A stretch of 64,000 nt of DNA. Origin: Marinobacter salexigens (lineage in GTDB: Bacteria > Pseudomonadota > Gammaproteobacteria > Pseudomonadales > Oleiphilaceae). Location of the stretch: contig NZ_JAHKPV010000021.1 in NCBI RefSeq assembly GCF_018860765.1, positions 62,001-126,000 of the forward strand, written 5' to 3'. Shown one piece after another: positions 33,019 through 43,480 of this stretch. The number at the start of each line of letters is the position of its first letter. Position 1 is the stretch's first letter. The translations under genes and the position numbers were made by a program. The notes under the pieces were generated by a model. It was not told where the DNA came from. It did no database searches and saw only the letters and a list, made by a program, of their open reading frames with translations.

Positions 33019-33729
33019 TCATTCTGAACCTTCGAGCCTGCTCCATACCGTAGCCCCAACTTTCTTCTCCAGAGCAGACATGAAGGCCTGATGAGCCTCA
33101 CGCTCCGCATCCGAGGCCTCTACCACCGGGAGTACCGGGCGGTCAGGGTTCAACCGACGAACTCCTCCGTTAATTCCGCCGTTCTCAGACCCCGCATCCA
33201 GAGACAAAGCCGTCTGCCCGCCGGTGAGAAGAAGGTAAACCTCGGCTAGAATTTCGGCATCAAGTAGAGCGCCGTGAAGCTCACGGTTGCTGTTATCAAC
33301 GCCATAGCGCTTGCACAGGGCATCAAGATTGTTTTTCTGGCCAGGGTGTTTTGCTCGTGCCAGCGCCAGAGAATCCACAATCCCGCAATAATCCGCGGTT
33401 TTGCGCACGGGTTTGATCCGGCCAAATTCCGAATCCATAAAGCCCACATCGAACGCGGCGTTGTGGATAACAAGCTCTGCGCCTTTTATAAATTCAAAAA
33501 ACTCATCGGCGACATCTGCAAACTTGGGTTTATCTACAAGAAATTCATTCGTAATCCCGTGAATGGTAATAGCTTCCGCTTCCACTTCCCGCTCAGGGTT
33601 TATGTATACATGGTAGTTTCGGCCGGTGAGCTGACGCTCCATCATCTCCACACAACCAATCTCGATAATCCGGTGCCCTTCTGCCGGATCAATACCGGTT
33701 GTCTCTGTATCCAGTACAATTTGTCTCAT
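33019..33729 (-). CDS. dnaQ: DNA polymerase III epsilon subunit (proofreading exonuclease)
   Basis: A 236-residue DEDDh exonuclease. Motifs: ExoI LDTETTG at residues ~5-11, ExoII VIHNAAFDVGF near 90, ExoIII HGALLDAEILAEVY near 155. The C-terminal ~50 residues include the polymerase-binding tail. The ATG at 33729 with a GGA five bases upstream is preferred over the GTG three codons earlier. It follows rnhA, whose stop lies about ten bases upstream. The dnaQ-rnhA adjacency is widely conserved, though the two are divergent in E. coli. Confidence 0.93.
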   Translation of the reverse strand: MRQIVLDTETTGIDPAEGHRIIEIGCVEMMERQLTGRNYHVYINPEREVEAEAITIHGITNEFLVDKPKFADVADEFFEFIKGAELVIHNAAFDVGFMDSEFGRIKPVRKTADYCGIVDSLALARAKHPGQKNNLDALCKRYGVDNSNRELHGALLDAEILAEVYLLLTGGQTALSLDAGSENGGINGGVRRLNPDRPVLPVVEASDAEREAHQAFMSALEKKVGATVWSRLEGSE

Positions 33730-33739
33730 AATTTCCACA

Positions 33740-34177
33740 TTAACTCAGTTCTTCAACACCCTTGTTCGCAAGCTCGTCGGCGAGTTCGTTATCCGGCACG
33801 CCTGCGTGGCCTTTTACCCAATGCCAGTTAACTTTGTGCTTCGTAGTTTCCAAATCGAGCTCACGCCACAAATCATCGTTTTTAACCGGTTTTTTCGCGG
33901 AGGTTTTCCAGCCATTACGCTTCCAGCCGGAAAGCCACTCGGTGATCCCTTTGCGTACATATTGGGAATCCGTATACAGCTCAACCTCACAACCACGCTT
34001 GAGCGCCCTTAGCCCCTGTATGGCAGCCATGAGCTCCATTCGATTATTGGTGGTGTGATGCTCGCCGCCATGCATGGTTTTTACCGCATCCCCGTAACGC
34101 AGCACAACACCCCAACCGCCGCGTCCCGGATTACCCTTGCAGGCGCCATCGGTATAAAGAATAACCTTTCCAGACAT
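33740..34177 (-). CDS. rnhA: Ribonuclease HI
   Basis: A 145-residue RNase HI that removes RNA from RNA/DNA hybrids. All four acidic active-site residues are visible: YTDGAC, MELMAA, YTDSQY and PDNELAD, plus the KGHAG basic protrusion segment. It is in the same transcription unit as dnaQ and follows the methyltransferase gene by 44 bases. Confidence 0.95.
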   Translation of the reverse strand: MSGKVILYTDGACKGNPGRGGWGVVLRYGDAVKTMHGGEHHTTNNRMELMAAIQGLRALKRGCEVELYTDSQYVRKGITEWLSGWKRNGWKTSAKKPVKNDDLWRELDLETTKHKVNWHWVKGHAGVPDNELADELANKGVEELS

Positions 34178-34221
34178 TCAAGTTCCTGTTTCTTTAGATT
34201 CGCTCGGTGACCCAAGGGCCA

Positions 34222-35013
34222 TCAGTCTTCGGGGTGGTTCAAATTCTGTGGTTGGCATCCTCTTGCGGCACTCACTGTGCCTGTTCCCGAGAGGCCCATC
34301 ACCTTGCTCTGGCGCCAAACATTTCGCCGTGGAATTCGAGCGCACACCCGCTTTTTCGCAAGGATACAGTAATACGCCCCCACCGGAAGGAATCCGTAAC
34401 CAGACATGCGTTTATCAAGCCGCCCGGAGGTTTTGCGTCCACTGCGTTGAAGGGGCAAGCGAAAAAAACGGGTCATCGACGTTTCAACCTGAAAGTCCAG
34501 CAGATGTAGCCAGTCCTCCATGCGACCGCGGAAAAGAAAGCGCCCTCCCCAAGGGCCCCCATGGTGTCGCGAAATTAACCTGCGAAGCCCCCAAATACTT
34601 ACCGGGTTAAAGCCAATGAGTGCGATGGAGCCATCACCTCGCAATACCCTAGCCGCCTCCCGCAAAACCTGATGGGGGTAAGGGGAGAAATCTGCCGTGT
34701 GGTGAAGCACAACCAAATCCATGGAGTCTCCTGAAAAAGGCAGCTCATCCGCATCGCAGACAACCACCCCATCGGGTGTGCCAGAAAAGCATTTTGGCGA
34801 GGTCATTATCTTCTGGGAAAAGTCTGTGCCGTTGGCCAGAGGGAGCCGGTGACTCACGCCCACCTGAAGCTGTCTCGCGCCTGTTAGCTTTTCGAGTCGG
34901 CGATCAAGAAAACCCCGCTGGTCTGCCAACAAGCTGCGCCCAAGCGGCGTTTGAAACCAGTTTTCAAAGCTCTCGCTCCGGGACGAATAATCAACGTTAT
35001 GATTTTTCTTCAC
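34222..35013 (-). CDS. Class I SAM-dependent methyltransferase
   Basis: A 263-residue methyltransferase of the Methyltransf_11 type. The post-motif ADELPFSGDSMDLVVLHHTADF near residues 88-109 and LREAARVLRGDGSIALIGFNP near 118-138 are clear; the canonical glycine-rich motif I is degenerate (LQVGVSH). The same gene lies between rnhA and gloB in Pseudomonas (the PA1814 position). Substrate is unknown. The C-terminal ~40 residues are basic and poorly structured. Confidence 0.85.
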   Translation of the reverse strand: MKKNHNVDYSSRSESFENWFQTPLGRSLLADQRGFLDRRLEKLTGARQLQVGVSHRLPLANGTDFSQKIMTSPKCFSGTPDGVVVCDADELPFSGDSMDLVVLHHTADFSPYPHQVLREAARVLRGDGSIALIGFNPVSIWGLRRLISRHHGGPWGGRFLFRGRMEDWLHLLDFQVETSMTRFFRLPLQRSGRKTSGRLDKRMSGYGFLPVGAYYCILAKKRVCARIPRRNVWRQSKVMGLSGTGTVSAARGCQPQNLNHPED

Positions 35014-35137
35014 ACTGCCTTTACTCCCGCTTTCTAAAAAACCGGCAAGGAAGCCGAAAATATACAGGCTGTTGGGACTATGGGCTTAATGCTCTATCAT
35101 ATCAGTCACACTTGCCAATCATATACGGGGACATCTG

Positions 35138-35932
35138 ATGCTCACCATCTCTGCCATTCCGGCATTCAGTGATAACTATATATGGTGTCTTGCGGACACG
35201 GATACGGGTAAAGCCCTGATCGTGGACCCGGGACAGGCGAAACCTGTGCAGGAATACCTCGCTGCGCAGGGGCTAACTCTCGATACAATTCTTGTCACCC
35301 ATCATCACCCGGACCACGTAGGTGGTATCAAAGCGCTTGTTCAGGAAACCCCAGACTGTCGCGTAACAGGACCTGCTGAATCGCCCTTCAAAGGTAGCAC
35401 CAACTTGGTTCACCCTGGCGACGAGGTCATCTGGGAAAACATTACGTTTAAAGTGATGGGTGTACCGGGCCACACGCTCGACCACATTGCCTTCTTTACC
35501 GACACAGAAATTTCCGGACGCCCTGCCGTGTTTTGTGGCGATACACTTTTTGCTATTGGATGTGGCCGTCTATTTGAAGGCACGCCATCCCAAATGATGG
35601 AATCGCTCAGATCCCTTCGGGAACTCCCCGGCAACACCGCCGTCTACTGTGCCCATGAATACACACTCGCGAATCTTCGGTTCGCTCGTAGCTGGCTGCC
35701 AAACGACCGCAAACTCGAAGCGTTTGAACGCCAGTGCGAAGATAAGCGGCAATCGGGCGAGCCAACCGTGCCATCGATACTCGAAAATGAAAAGCAGCTT
35801 AATCCGTTTCTACGCTGGGACGACCCCTTAGTTGTAGGCGCAGCAAAGCAGTACTGCGCAGAACAAGGTCTGCCCGCCAATTCAGACAGTGACATTTTTG
35901 CAGCCATACGGCATGGCAAAGATAACTTCTGA
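35138..35932 (+). CDS. gloB: Hydroxyacylglutathione hydrolase (glyoxalase II)
   Basis: A 264-residue metallo-beta-lactamase-fold enzyme that hydrolyses S-D-lactoylglutathione to lactate in methylglyoxal detoxification. The metal-binding [10 protein letters not shown] is near residue 52, GHTLDH near 110, and the C-terminal substrate-binding half ends with NPFLRWDDP. It is divergent from the methyltransferase gene and precedes mltD, as in P. aeruginosa. Confidence 0.95.
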   Translation: MLTISAIPAFSDNYIWCLADTDTGKALIVDPGQAKPVQEYLAAQGLTLDTILVTHHHPDHVGGIKALVQETPDCRVTGPAESPFKGSTNLVHPGDEVIWENITFKVMGVPGHTLDHIAFFTDTEISGRPAVFCGDTLFAIGCGRLFEGTPSQMMESLRSLRELPGNTAVYCAHEYTLANLRFARSWLPNDRKLEAFERQCEDKRQSGEPTVPSILENEKQLNPFLRWDDPLVVGAAKQYCAEQGLPANSDSDIFAAIRHGKDNF

Positions 35933-36086
35933 CCGGTTAACAATTTCTCTCATCGTCGTAACGAGAGGTTTCTTGACCATTTGAAACGGGCTCCCATAAA
36001 ATCGCTTCAACTTTTGCTCGTAACTCATTAGATATGCCGGGTTTTTAGACACAAAGTCGGCGACAAACCAAAGTCGGAAGACGCCT

Positions 36087-37796
36087 ATGTCGGTTAATAG
36101 ATTGCCGCTGCTTTTAGTTCTCGGTGCCCTGACAGCTGGCTGCAGTTCTCTGTATGTATCTCAGGAAACTGCACCTGAAAGCCCTCTTGATACACAAGAG
36201 GTAACTGTTGCAGCTGGTGATGAAGGGCTCAAAAAATCCGTTGAAACCGGGAAGCACAGCGACGCGGTGCGAAATGAGCGCTTAGACGACGCTATGGCGC
36301 CAGAGCTTAAGGCGGCCGCGCGGGAAGCCCGTGAAAAGCTCGACGACCCTGTACAGAAACTGACTAAAAACAGCGTTAAAGAAACGGATATGTGGAACCG
36401 CCTGCGGGCCGGTTTTTTGCTTGATCACGACGTTGACAACAAACGGGTTAGAGACCAGCTGAGCTGGTACGCAAAGCATCCGGGGTACATCAACCGGGTA
36501 GTCGAACGCGGTAGCCGGTATCTCCACCACATTGTTAACGAAACCGAGAAACGAGGCCTACCGGCTGAGTTTGCTCTGCTACCAATCGTTGAAAGTGCAT
36601 TCGACCCATTTGCCTATTCCCATGGCCGGGCTGCAGGGCTTTGGCAATTCATACCTTCAACCGGCAAGTATTTTGGCCTGACACAGAGCTGGTGGCACGA
36701 TGACCGCCGCGATGTGATCGCCGCCACCGACGCCGCCCTTACCTATCTCGATCGTCTTTCAAACCGCTTTGGTGGTGACTACACGCTGGCTCTGGCAGCA
36801 TATAACAGTGGCGGGGGAACAGTTTCCAGCGCTATGCGCCGCAACCGGAAAAGCAACAAACCGCAGGATTTTTGGTCGCTGCAACTACCCAAAGAAACTC
36901 GCCACTACGTCCCTAAATTGATTGCGTTGGCAAAAATATTTGATGACCCTGAAGCCTACGGCATTAACTTGCCCCCTCTCAAAGATGAACCCTACTTCGA
37001 TATTGTCGACACAGGCGGCCAGCTGGATTTGGCTCAGGCTGCGCAACTCGCAGGCGTGGATATTGACGAGATATACCTTCTAAACCCTTCTTATAACCGC
37101 TGGGCGACATCGCCCGATGGCCCGCATCGCCTGCTTGTACCCCATCAGAACGCAGAAATGTTTCGCACTGCTCTTGCTAACATTGAACCGGGCAAGCGCG
37201 TGTCATGGCGCAATTATGTGGTTAGATCCGGCGACAGCCTGAACACTATCTCCCGAAAGTTTTCCACCACGCCCGCGGTGCTGCAGCAGGTCAATAATCT
37301 CAACAGTGATCTTATCCGCATCGGCCAGCGACTGATGATTCCATCGGCATCGAAAAACACCGATGCTTACGCTTTAAGTGCATCAAAACGGCTTGAGCGC
37401 AAACAGGAAAAAAAACGTAGCGGTAGTAAATTGCGTTATACAGTACGTCGCGGCGACACCTTTTGGGATATAGCCCGTGAACATAGAGTTTCCGTGCGAC
37501 AGGTAGCTGCTTGGAACGGCATGGCCCCCGGTGACCCACTTATCCCCGGTAAAGAGCTGGTTATCTGGTCAAAAACCGCACAACCTGCTCTCGCATCCTC
37601 CGGCAGCACCCGTGGCAAAGCGATGGTTCGCAAGGTCGGATACCGCGTTCGCAAAGGTGACTCTCTGGCGCTGATTGCAAATCGCTTCTCAGTAAATGTG
37701 CGGGACATCGCAAGCTGGAACGATCTGAACACCTCGCGTTATCTGCAACCGGGACAAAGTCTGATACTCTACGTCGACATACGGAACAGCCCCTGA
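36087..37796 (+). CDS. mltD: Membrane-bound lytic murein transglycosylase D, LysM repeats
   Basis: A 569-residue lipoprotein that cleaves peptidoglycan glycan strands to 1,6-anhydromuropeptides. The lipobox LTAGC (Cys19) ends a short signal peptide. The SLT catalytic domain (~150-310) has the glutamate in VESAFDPFAYSHGRAAGLWQF and GLYNxG-like AAYNSGGGT. Three LysM modules begin near residues 376 (YVVRSGDSL), 450 (YTVRRGDTF) and 517 (YRVRKGDSL). The stop is five bases before the yejA-like start, so it is probably cotranscribed with the peptide importer. Confidence 0.94.
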   Translation: MSVNRLPLLLVLGALTAGCSSLYVSQETAPESPLDTQEVTVAAGDEGLKKSVETGKHSDAVRNERLDDAMAPELKAAAREAREKLDDPVQKLTKNSVKETDMWNRLRAGFLLDHDVDNKRVRDQLSWYAKHPGYINRVVERGSRYLHHIVNETEKRGLPAEFALLPIVESAFDPFAYSHGRAAGLWQFIPSTGKYFGLTQSWWHDDRRDVIAATDAALTYLDRLSNRFGGDYTLALAAYNSGGGTVSSAMRRNRKSNKPQDFWSLQLPKETRHYVPKLIALAKIFDDPEAYGINLPPLKDEPYFDIVDTGGQLDLAQAAQLAGVDIDEIYLLNPSYNRWATSPDGPHRLLVPHQNAEMFRTALANIEPGKRVSWRNYVVRSGDSLNTISRKFSTTPAVLQQVNNLNSDLIRIGQRLMIPSASKNTDAYALSASKRLERKQEKKRSGSKLRYTVRRGDTFWDIAREHRVSVRQVAAWNGMAPGDPLIPGKELVIWSKTAQPALASSGSTRGKAMVRKVGYRVRKGDSLALIANRFSVNVRDIASWNDLNTSRYLQPGQSLILYVDIRNSP

Positions 37797-37801
37797 GAAT
37801 C

Positions 37802-39643
37802 ATGACAAAAACCTACAATATCTCACGCATCACTTCGCTTTTTTCGTTTCTGGGCCTGTTGGCCGCTACCGGAGTTGTGTCAGCCCAAGATTTGGCAACG
37901 GTCGAGTCTAACCCAGCGCCAGAAGCGGTTCATGGCATGGCCATGCATGGAGAGCCGAAATACCCGGAAGGCTTTAGCCATTTCGATCACATCAACGCCG
38001 AAGCCCCAAAAGGTGGCACCCTGAGGATGGCCGTTGTGGCTAATGGCTTTGATTCCTTCAACCCCTTTGTTATTCGCGGAGTGGCAGCAGCGGGGGTCAA
38101 TAATTATCTCTACGATACCCTGCTGGAATACTCCGCCGATGAGCCGTTTTCCATGTATGGGCTCATTGCGGAGTCTTTGGAAACGCCGGAAGACCGCAGC
38201 TACGTCACATATAACTTGAGGAAATCGGCCCGCTTTCAGGATGGCGAGCCTATTACCGCAGAAGACGTAAAATTCTCATTTGAAACCCTGACTACCAAGG
38301 GGCACCCGTTTTACCGAAATTACTATGCAGATGTCAGCAAGATAACCGTAGAAAGCCCCCACCGCATTCGCTTTGATTTTCAGCAAACCAGCAACCGGGA
38401 ACTGCCTTTGATTCTCGGGCAAATGCCTATTCTTCCGGCCCATTATTGGGAAGATCGAGAGTTTGGAAAAAATGGCCTAACCCCACCGCTAGGTAGCGGT
38501 GCCTACCGTGTTGATAGCTTTGAAGCAGGACGTTCTATTATTTACGAGCGGCTGGAGGATTACTGGGCAAAAGACCTTGCGGTGCGCAAAGGCAGATTTA
38601 ATTTCGATAATATTCGCTACGACTACTACACCGACGATACGGTAGCCTTGGAGGCTTTCAAAGCGGGCAGTTTTGATTTCAGAGTAGAAACCTCTGCCAA
38701 AAACTGGGCCACAGCATACAGTGGCGACAAGTTTGATGACGGCACAATTATTAAAGAAGCTATTGAGCATCACCGACCGACAGGGATGCAAGGTTTCGTA
38801 TTCAATACCCGCAAGCAAATCTTCAGTGATCCAAAAGTGCGAGAAGCACTGACCTACGCCTTTGATTTCGAGTGGACAAACAAGAATCTTTTCTACGGCC
38901 AATATGCGCGCACCAACAGCTACTTTGAAAACAGCGATTTGGCCTCTAGCGGTTTACCATCCGGTCGGGAGCTGGAAATTCTTGAAAAGTACCGGGATCA
39001 GCTTGGCGAAGACATTTTCACTAAGCCTTTTGAAGCCCCTGCCACCGACGGTAAGCAAGGCCTCAGGGGTAACCTGAGAACAGCTATGGAACTGCTGCGC
39101 TCGGCGGGTTACGAAGTTCGTGACGGAAAAATGGTTCATGCTGAAACGGGCAATCCCTTGAAGTTTGAGGTTTTACTGTTTCAGAAAACCTTTGAGCGCG
39201 TGGTTTTGCCTTTCAAGAACAACCTCGCCCGACTTGGGATTGACGTTTCTGTTCGTCTGGTAGACAGCAATCAGTATGTCCAGAGAGTGCGGGAATTCGA
39301 TTACGACATGATTACACAGGCGATTGGCCAGTCCGACTCTCCCGGTAACGAGCAGCGGGAGTACTGGCACTCCTCCACCGTAAGCGCAAATGGCTCGCGT
39401 AACTACGCAGGCGTGAACGATCCGGTGGTCGATGAACTGGTGGATTTGGTCATTCAGGCACCGGATCGCGAAGAGCTGGTACAGCGCACCCGCGCCCTCG
39501 ACAGGGTTCTGCTGCAAGGACATTACGTGGTACCCCACTGGCACCTAGCGAAAGATCGCGTTGCCTATTGGAGCCACTTGAAGCACCCGGAGAAGACTCC
39601 TAAAAACGGTACAGACCTCGATGATTGGTGGGCTGAGCCCTGA
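37802..39643 (+). CDS. yejA: Peptide ABC transporter substrate-binding protein (YejA/NppA type)
   Basis: A 613-residue periplasmic solute-binding protein of family 5. A signal peptide (about residues 1-28, ending VVSAQ) is followed by the SBP_bac_5 domain with AEAPKGGTLRMAVVANGFDSFNPF near residue 65 and WAKDLAVRKGRFNFDNIRYDYY near 255. YejABEF in E. coli and NppA-D in P. aeruginosa import peptides and peptide-nucleoside antibiotics; YejBEF of Agrobacterium imports muropeptides. Direct linkage to mltD makes the last role attractive here. Confidence 0.92.
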   Translation: MTKTYNISRITSLFSFLGLLAATGVVSAQDLATVESNPAPEAVHGMAMHGEPKYPEGFSHFDHINAEAPKGGTLRMAVVANGFDSFNPFVIRGVAAAGVNNYLYDTLLEYSADEPFSMYGLIAESLETPEDRSYVTYNLRKSARFQDGEPITAEDVKFSFETLTTKGHPFYRNYYADVSKITVESPHRIRFDFQQTSNRELPLILGQMPILPAHYWEDREFGKNGLTPPLGSGAYRVDSFEAGRSIIYERLEDYWAKDLAVRKGRFNFDNIRYDYYTDDTVALEAFKAGSFDFRVETSAKNWATAYSGDKFDDGTIIKEAIEHHRPTGMQGFVFNTRKQIFSDPKVREALTYAFDFEWTNKNLFYGQYARTNSYFENSDLASSGLPSGRELEILEKYRDQLGEDIFTKPFEAPATDGKQGLRGNLRTAMELLRSAGYEVRDGKMVHAETGNPLKFEVLLFQKTFERVVLPFKNNLARLGIDVSVRLVDSNQYVQRVREFDYDMITQAIGQSDSPGNEQREYWHSSTVSANGSRNYAGVNDPVVDELVDLVIQAPDREELVQRTRALDRVLLQGHYVVPHWHLAKDRVAYWSHLKHPEKTPKNGTDLDDWWAEP

Positions 39644-39658
39644 GGAAGTAGCCGCTAA

Positions 39659-40744
39659 ATGGGCATTTATATACTCCGGCGCCTCGCGCTGATTATTCCC
39701 ACGCTAATCGGCATTCTGCTGTTGAACTTCGTGATTGTTCAGGCTGCCCCCGGAGGGCCGGTTGAACAGCTGATTGCAGAAATGGAAGGCCATGGTGGCA
39801 GCACCTTAGCCCGTGCCTCCGGTGGCGATACAGGAGGCGAAGTTTCCTCTGCTTCCAGCGATAGCCGGGGCTCCCGGGGCATCCCCGATGAAATGCTCAA
39901 GGAGATCGAAGTGATGTACGGCTTCGATAAACCGGCCCATGAGCGCTTTTTCAAAATGCTCAAAGATTACGCTACCTTCGATTTTGGTGATTCGTTTTTC
40001 CGGGAAAAAAGCGTCATTGAACTTATCGTGGATAAAATGCCCGTTTCCATTTCTCTCGGGCTTTGGTCTACGCTGATTATCTACTTTGTATCCATACCTT
40101 TAGGTATCCGAAAAGCGGTTTCAGACGGCTCTCGCTTCGATGTTTGGAGCAGTTCTGCCATTGTCATCGGTTACGCCATTCCCGGCTTCCTGTTCGCGAT
40201 ACTGCTGATTGTCCTGTTTGCCGGGGGCAGTTATTTCGACTGGTTTCCTCTGCGAGGGCTAACCTCTTCCGACTTCGACCAGCTTAACTGGTACCAGAAA
40301 GTTGGCGACTACTTCTGGCACCTTGCGCTACCGGTGACTGCCAACGTGATTGGTGGCTTTGCCACGCTGACCCTATTGACCAAAAACTCGTTTCTCGACG
40401 AGATCGGCAAGCACTATGTCGTAACCGCCAGAGCAAAAGGTTTGGACGAGAAACAGGTTCTATACGGCCACGTGTTCCGCAACGCCATGTTGATTGTTAT
40501 CGCCAGCTTGCCGGGGGTGCTCGTATCCCTGTTCTTTACCGGTTCATTGCTGATTGAGGTTATCTTTTCCCTTGATGGTCTGGGCTTGCTAGGGTTTGAA
40601 GCCGCGCTCAACCGGGATTACCCAGTCATTTTCGGAACACTCTTTATTTTCACCCTCATGGGGCTGGTGCTAAAACTGATTTCCGATATTACCTACGTAC
40701 TGGTGGACCCACGCATCGACTTCGAAAGCCGGGAGGGTGCGTAA
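39659..40744 (+). CDS. yejB: Peptide ABC transporter permease (YejB type)
   Basis: A 361-residue inner-membrane permease of the DppB/OppB family. It opens with [33 protein letters not shown], has a long periplasmic loop (~residues 40-130), and later the permease EAA-type loop [21 protein letters not shown]. It ends with VLVDPRIDF. Its stop is one base before the YejE-type gene's ATG. Confidence 0.93.
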   Translation: MGIYILRRLALIIPTLIGILLLNFVIVQAAPGGPVEQLIAEMEGHGGSTLARASGGDTGGEVSSASSDSRGSRGIPDEMLKEIEVMYGFDKPAHERFFKMLKDYATFDFGDSFFREKSVIELIVDKMPVSISLGLWSTLIIYFVSIPLGIRKAVSDGSRFDVWSSSAIVIGYAIPGFLFAILLIVLFAGGSYFDWFPLRGLTSSDFDQLNWYQKVGDYFWHLALPVTANVIGGFATLTLLTKNSFLDEIGKHYVVTARAKGLDEKQVLYGHVFRNAMLIVIASLPGVLVSLFFTGSLLIEVIFSLDGLGLLGFEAALNRDYPVIFGTLFIFTLMGLVLKLISDITYVLVDPRIDFESREGA

Positions 40745-40745
40745 C

Positions 40746-41771
40746 ATGAAGACGCTCACCCCGATCCAGCAGCGTCGTTTACGCAACTTCCGCAAAAACC
40801 GGCGAGGGTTCTGGTCTTTATGGGCGTTTCTGGCCATTTTCGGACTCACGTTGGTAGCTGAACTGATCGCTAATGACAAACCCCTTGTGATTTCCTATCA
40901 GGACACCTTGTACTTTCCGGTAGTGGAGCGAGTTTCAGAAGAAACCTTTGGCGGTTTTTTACCAACCGACGCAGATTATCGCGATCCGTTCATCGTCGAA
41001 GAGATTCTCACCAATGGCTGGATGCTCTGGCCACCCATTCGATTCAGTTACGACACGATTAACTACGAGCTGGAAGAGCCCTCACCTGCACCGCCAAGTA
41101 CCGTGAATTGGCTTGGTACGGACGATCAGGGCAGAGATGTGGCTGCCCGGGTCATCTACGGCTTTCGCATTTCAGTTCTGTTTGGGCTAACCCTTACCAT
41201 CGCCAGCTGTATTGTTGGTGTAATTGTTGGCGCCATTCAGGGCTTCTACGGCGGTAAAATTGATTTGGTCGGGCAGCGTTTTATCGAAATTTGGTCAGGC
41301 CTACCCGTGCTGTACCTCCTGATTATCCTCTCGGGCATAGTGCAACCGAACTTCTGGTGGCTACTGGGCATAATGCTGATGTTTAGCTGGATGGGCCTGG
41401 TAGACGTGGTTCGGGCAGAGTTCTTGAGGGCGCGCAATTTTGAATACGTAAAAGCGGCGAGAGCACTGGGGCTTGATAACCGGAAAATCATGTTCCGGCA
41501 CATTCTTCCAAACGCCATGGTGGCTACGCTTACTTTTCTACCGTTTATCCTGACGGGCGCCATTACCGGCCTGACCTCCCTCGATTTCTTGGGCTTTGGT
41601 TTACCATCCGGGTCGCCCTCCCTCGGGGAGTTGATTGCACAGGGCAAAGCAAACCTGCATGCGCCTTGGCTGGGCATTTCAGCCTTCGTTTCCCTATCAC
41701 TGATGCTAACCCTACTAGTTTTTGTGGGCGAAGCTGTGCGGGATGCCTTTGATCCCCGCAAGAATGGTTAA
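40746..41771 (+). CDS. yejE: Peptide ABC transporter permease (YejE type)
   Basis: A 341-residue permease of the DppC/OppC family with the characteristic large insertion before the transport domain (residues ~40-115). NWLGTDDQGRDVAARVIYGFRIS marks the start of the conserved domain, and KAARALGLDNRKIMFRHILPNA is the ATPase-contacting loop. The ATG at 40746 is chosen over the upstream in-frame codon at 40737, which would overlap yejB. Confidence 0.93.
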   Translation: MKTLTPIQQRRLRNFRKNRRGFWSLWAFLAIFGLTLVAELIANDKPLVISYQDTLYFPVVERVSEETFGGFLPTDADYRDPFIVEEILTNGWMLWPPIRFSYDTINYELEEPSPAPPSTVNWLGTDDQGRDVAARVIYGFRISVLFGLTLTIASCIVGVIVGAIQGFYGGKIDLVGQRFIEIWSGLPVLYLLIILSGIVQPNFWWLLGIMLMFSWMGLVDVVRAEFLRARNFEYVKAARALGLDNRKIMFRHILPNAMVATLTFLPFILTGAITGLTSLDFLGFGLPSGSPSLGELIAQGKANLHAPWLGISAFVSLSLMLTLLVFVGEAVRDAFDPRKNG

Positions 41772-41797
41772 AAGTCAGCTGATATGAGCGTACTTAT

Positions 41798-43414
41798 ATG
41801 AGCAAACTGCTAGAGATAGACAATCTCTCTGTCTGCTTCAATCAGGCCCAGAGAGCCGTAGATTCCATATCCCTTAGCCTACAAAAAGGTGAGACTCTGG
41901 CCTTGGTTGGGGAGAGTGGCTCGGGAAAATCCGTTACTGCACTGTCTGTGTTGCGCCTATTGAATGAGCGCCACGCCAGCTACCCCACTGGTACGATACG
42001 TTATTGCGGTGAAGACCTACTGCAAGCGCCAGAGACACGTTTGCGTCAGGTTCGTGGACGGGAGATCAGCATGATCTTTCAAGAGCCAATGACTTCACTT
42101 AATCCTCTGCATAACATTGAAAAGCAAATCTCCGAAACTCTGGAGCTTCATAAAGGCATGCGCGGCCCTCAGGCCCGGGAACGGTGTTTGGAGCTTTTAC
42201 GGCTCGTCGGTATCGAGAACCCGGAAAGCCGACTTCGCGCATACCCACACCAGCTTTCCGGTGGCCAGAAACAGCGCGTGATGATCGCCATGGCGTTAGC
42301 AAATGAGCCGGATTTGCTGATTGCCGACGAGCCAACCACCGCTCTGGATGTGACCGTTCAAAAACAGGTATTGGAGCTACTGCAAGACTTACAGCTGAAG
42401 CTGGGAATGGCCATCTTGCTGATTACCCACGACCTTACCATAGTGCGACGCTACGCCAGCCGGGTAGCGGTAATGGAACATGGAAAGCTGGTAGAGCAAG
42501 CCGAAACCTCGGTCTTGTTTGCATCGCCTAGCCACCCATACACGCGCAAGCTTCTAAGTGCAGAGCCTCCAGACGCACCCTTGGCCGTCGCTAAAAGTGA
42601 CAAGCCCTTGTTAGAAGTGAACAACCTCGATGTGCGCTTTCCGACCCGAAAGGGGCTATTCGGCAAGGTGAAAGAACATTTTCATGCCGTAAAACAGGTC
42701 AGCTTTCCTCTGGATCGGGGGCAAACTCTCGGGATTGTCGGTGAAAGCGGTAGTGGAAAAACCACCATTGGCCACGCCTTACTCAAACTAACTGCCAGCA
42801 CCGGCAGCATCAAGTTGGATGGCCAAGAGCTTTCGAGTTTAGACCAAAGCGCCTTCCGGCCTTGGCGTCGGCGGGTACAAATCGTTTTTCAGGATCCTTT
42901 TGGTAGCTTGAGCCCGCGTATGTCTGTTGCAGAAATCGTTCGGGAAGGTCTGGAAATACATGATTCTGATAACCGGGATAGCCACGACTCAAAAGTGGTT
43001 GCGGCACTCAAAGACGTGGGCTTGGATCCCGAGGCGAGACATCGCTACCCCCATGAATTTTCCGGTGGCCAGCGCCAACGCATAGCGATTGCTCGAGCAT
43101 TGGTGCTTCAACCAGACCTAATCATTCTTGATGAGCCCACATCGGCGCTGGATCGCACGGTGCAAAAGCAAGTGATCAAACTGCTTCGGGATATTCAAGC
43201 ACGCTATGGTCTAAGCTATATCTTTATAAGCCACGATCTAGCCGTTGTGCGTGCACTCAGTCATCAACTGTTAGTGCTCAAACAGGGTACGATTGTGGAA
43301 TACGGCGATGCTGTCCAGATTTTCAGGGCGCCCGCACACGAATACACACAAGAATTGCTTCATGCTGCGTTTTTCTATCAACCGAAAGATGCAAACCTCA
43401 CTACGACTATTTGA
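41798..43414 (+). CDS. yejF: Peptide ABC transporter ATP-binding protein, duplicated (YejF type)
   Basis: A 538-residue protein with two ABC ATPase modules in one chain. Each has Walker A ([10 protein letters not shown] near residue 38; [10 protein letters not shown] near 312), a Q-loop, signature LSGGQKQR or FSGGQRQR, Walker B ([16 protein letters not shown]) and an H-loop. This is the typical YejF arrangement, energising the YejB/YejE permeases. Confidence 0.94.
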   Translation: MSKLLEIDNLSVCFNQAQRAVDSISLSLQKGETLALVGESGSGKSVTALSVLRLLNERHASYPTGTIRYCGEDLLQAPETRLRQVRGREISMIFQEPMTSLNPLHNIEKQISETLELHKGMRGPQARERCLELLRLVGIENPESRLRAYPHQLSGGQKQRVMIAMALANEPDLLIADEPTTALDVTVQKQVLELLQDLQLKLGMAILLITHDLTIVRRYASRVAVMEHGKLVEQAETSVLFASPSHPYTRKLLSAEPPDAPLAVAKSDKPLLEVNNLDVRFPTRKGLFGKVKEHFHAVKQVSFPLDRGQTLGIVGESGSGKTTIGHALLKLTASTGSIKLDGQELSSLDQSAFRPWRRRVQIVFQDPFGSLSPRMSVAEIVREGLEIHDSDNRDSHDSKVVAALKDVGLDPEARHRYPHEFSGGQRQRIAIARALVLQPDLIILDEPTSALDRTVQKQVIKLLRDIQARYGLSYIFISHDLAVVRALSHQLLVLKQGTIVEYGDAVQIFRAPAHEYTQELLHAAFFYQPKDANLTTTI

Positions 43415-43480
43415 GCGTTACTCCTGCCAGCCTACTTCGGGGATAATGCACTAAAATCAGGAACACAGGGAGAACAACCC

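Noticed and set aside
35933..36086. CTCTC/GAGAG repeat after gloB as a terminator
   Set aside because: The stem is only five bases with a long loop and no T-run.
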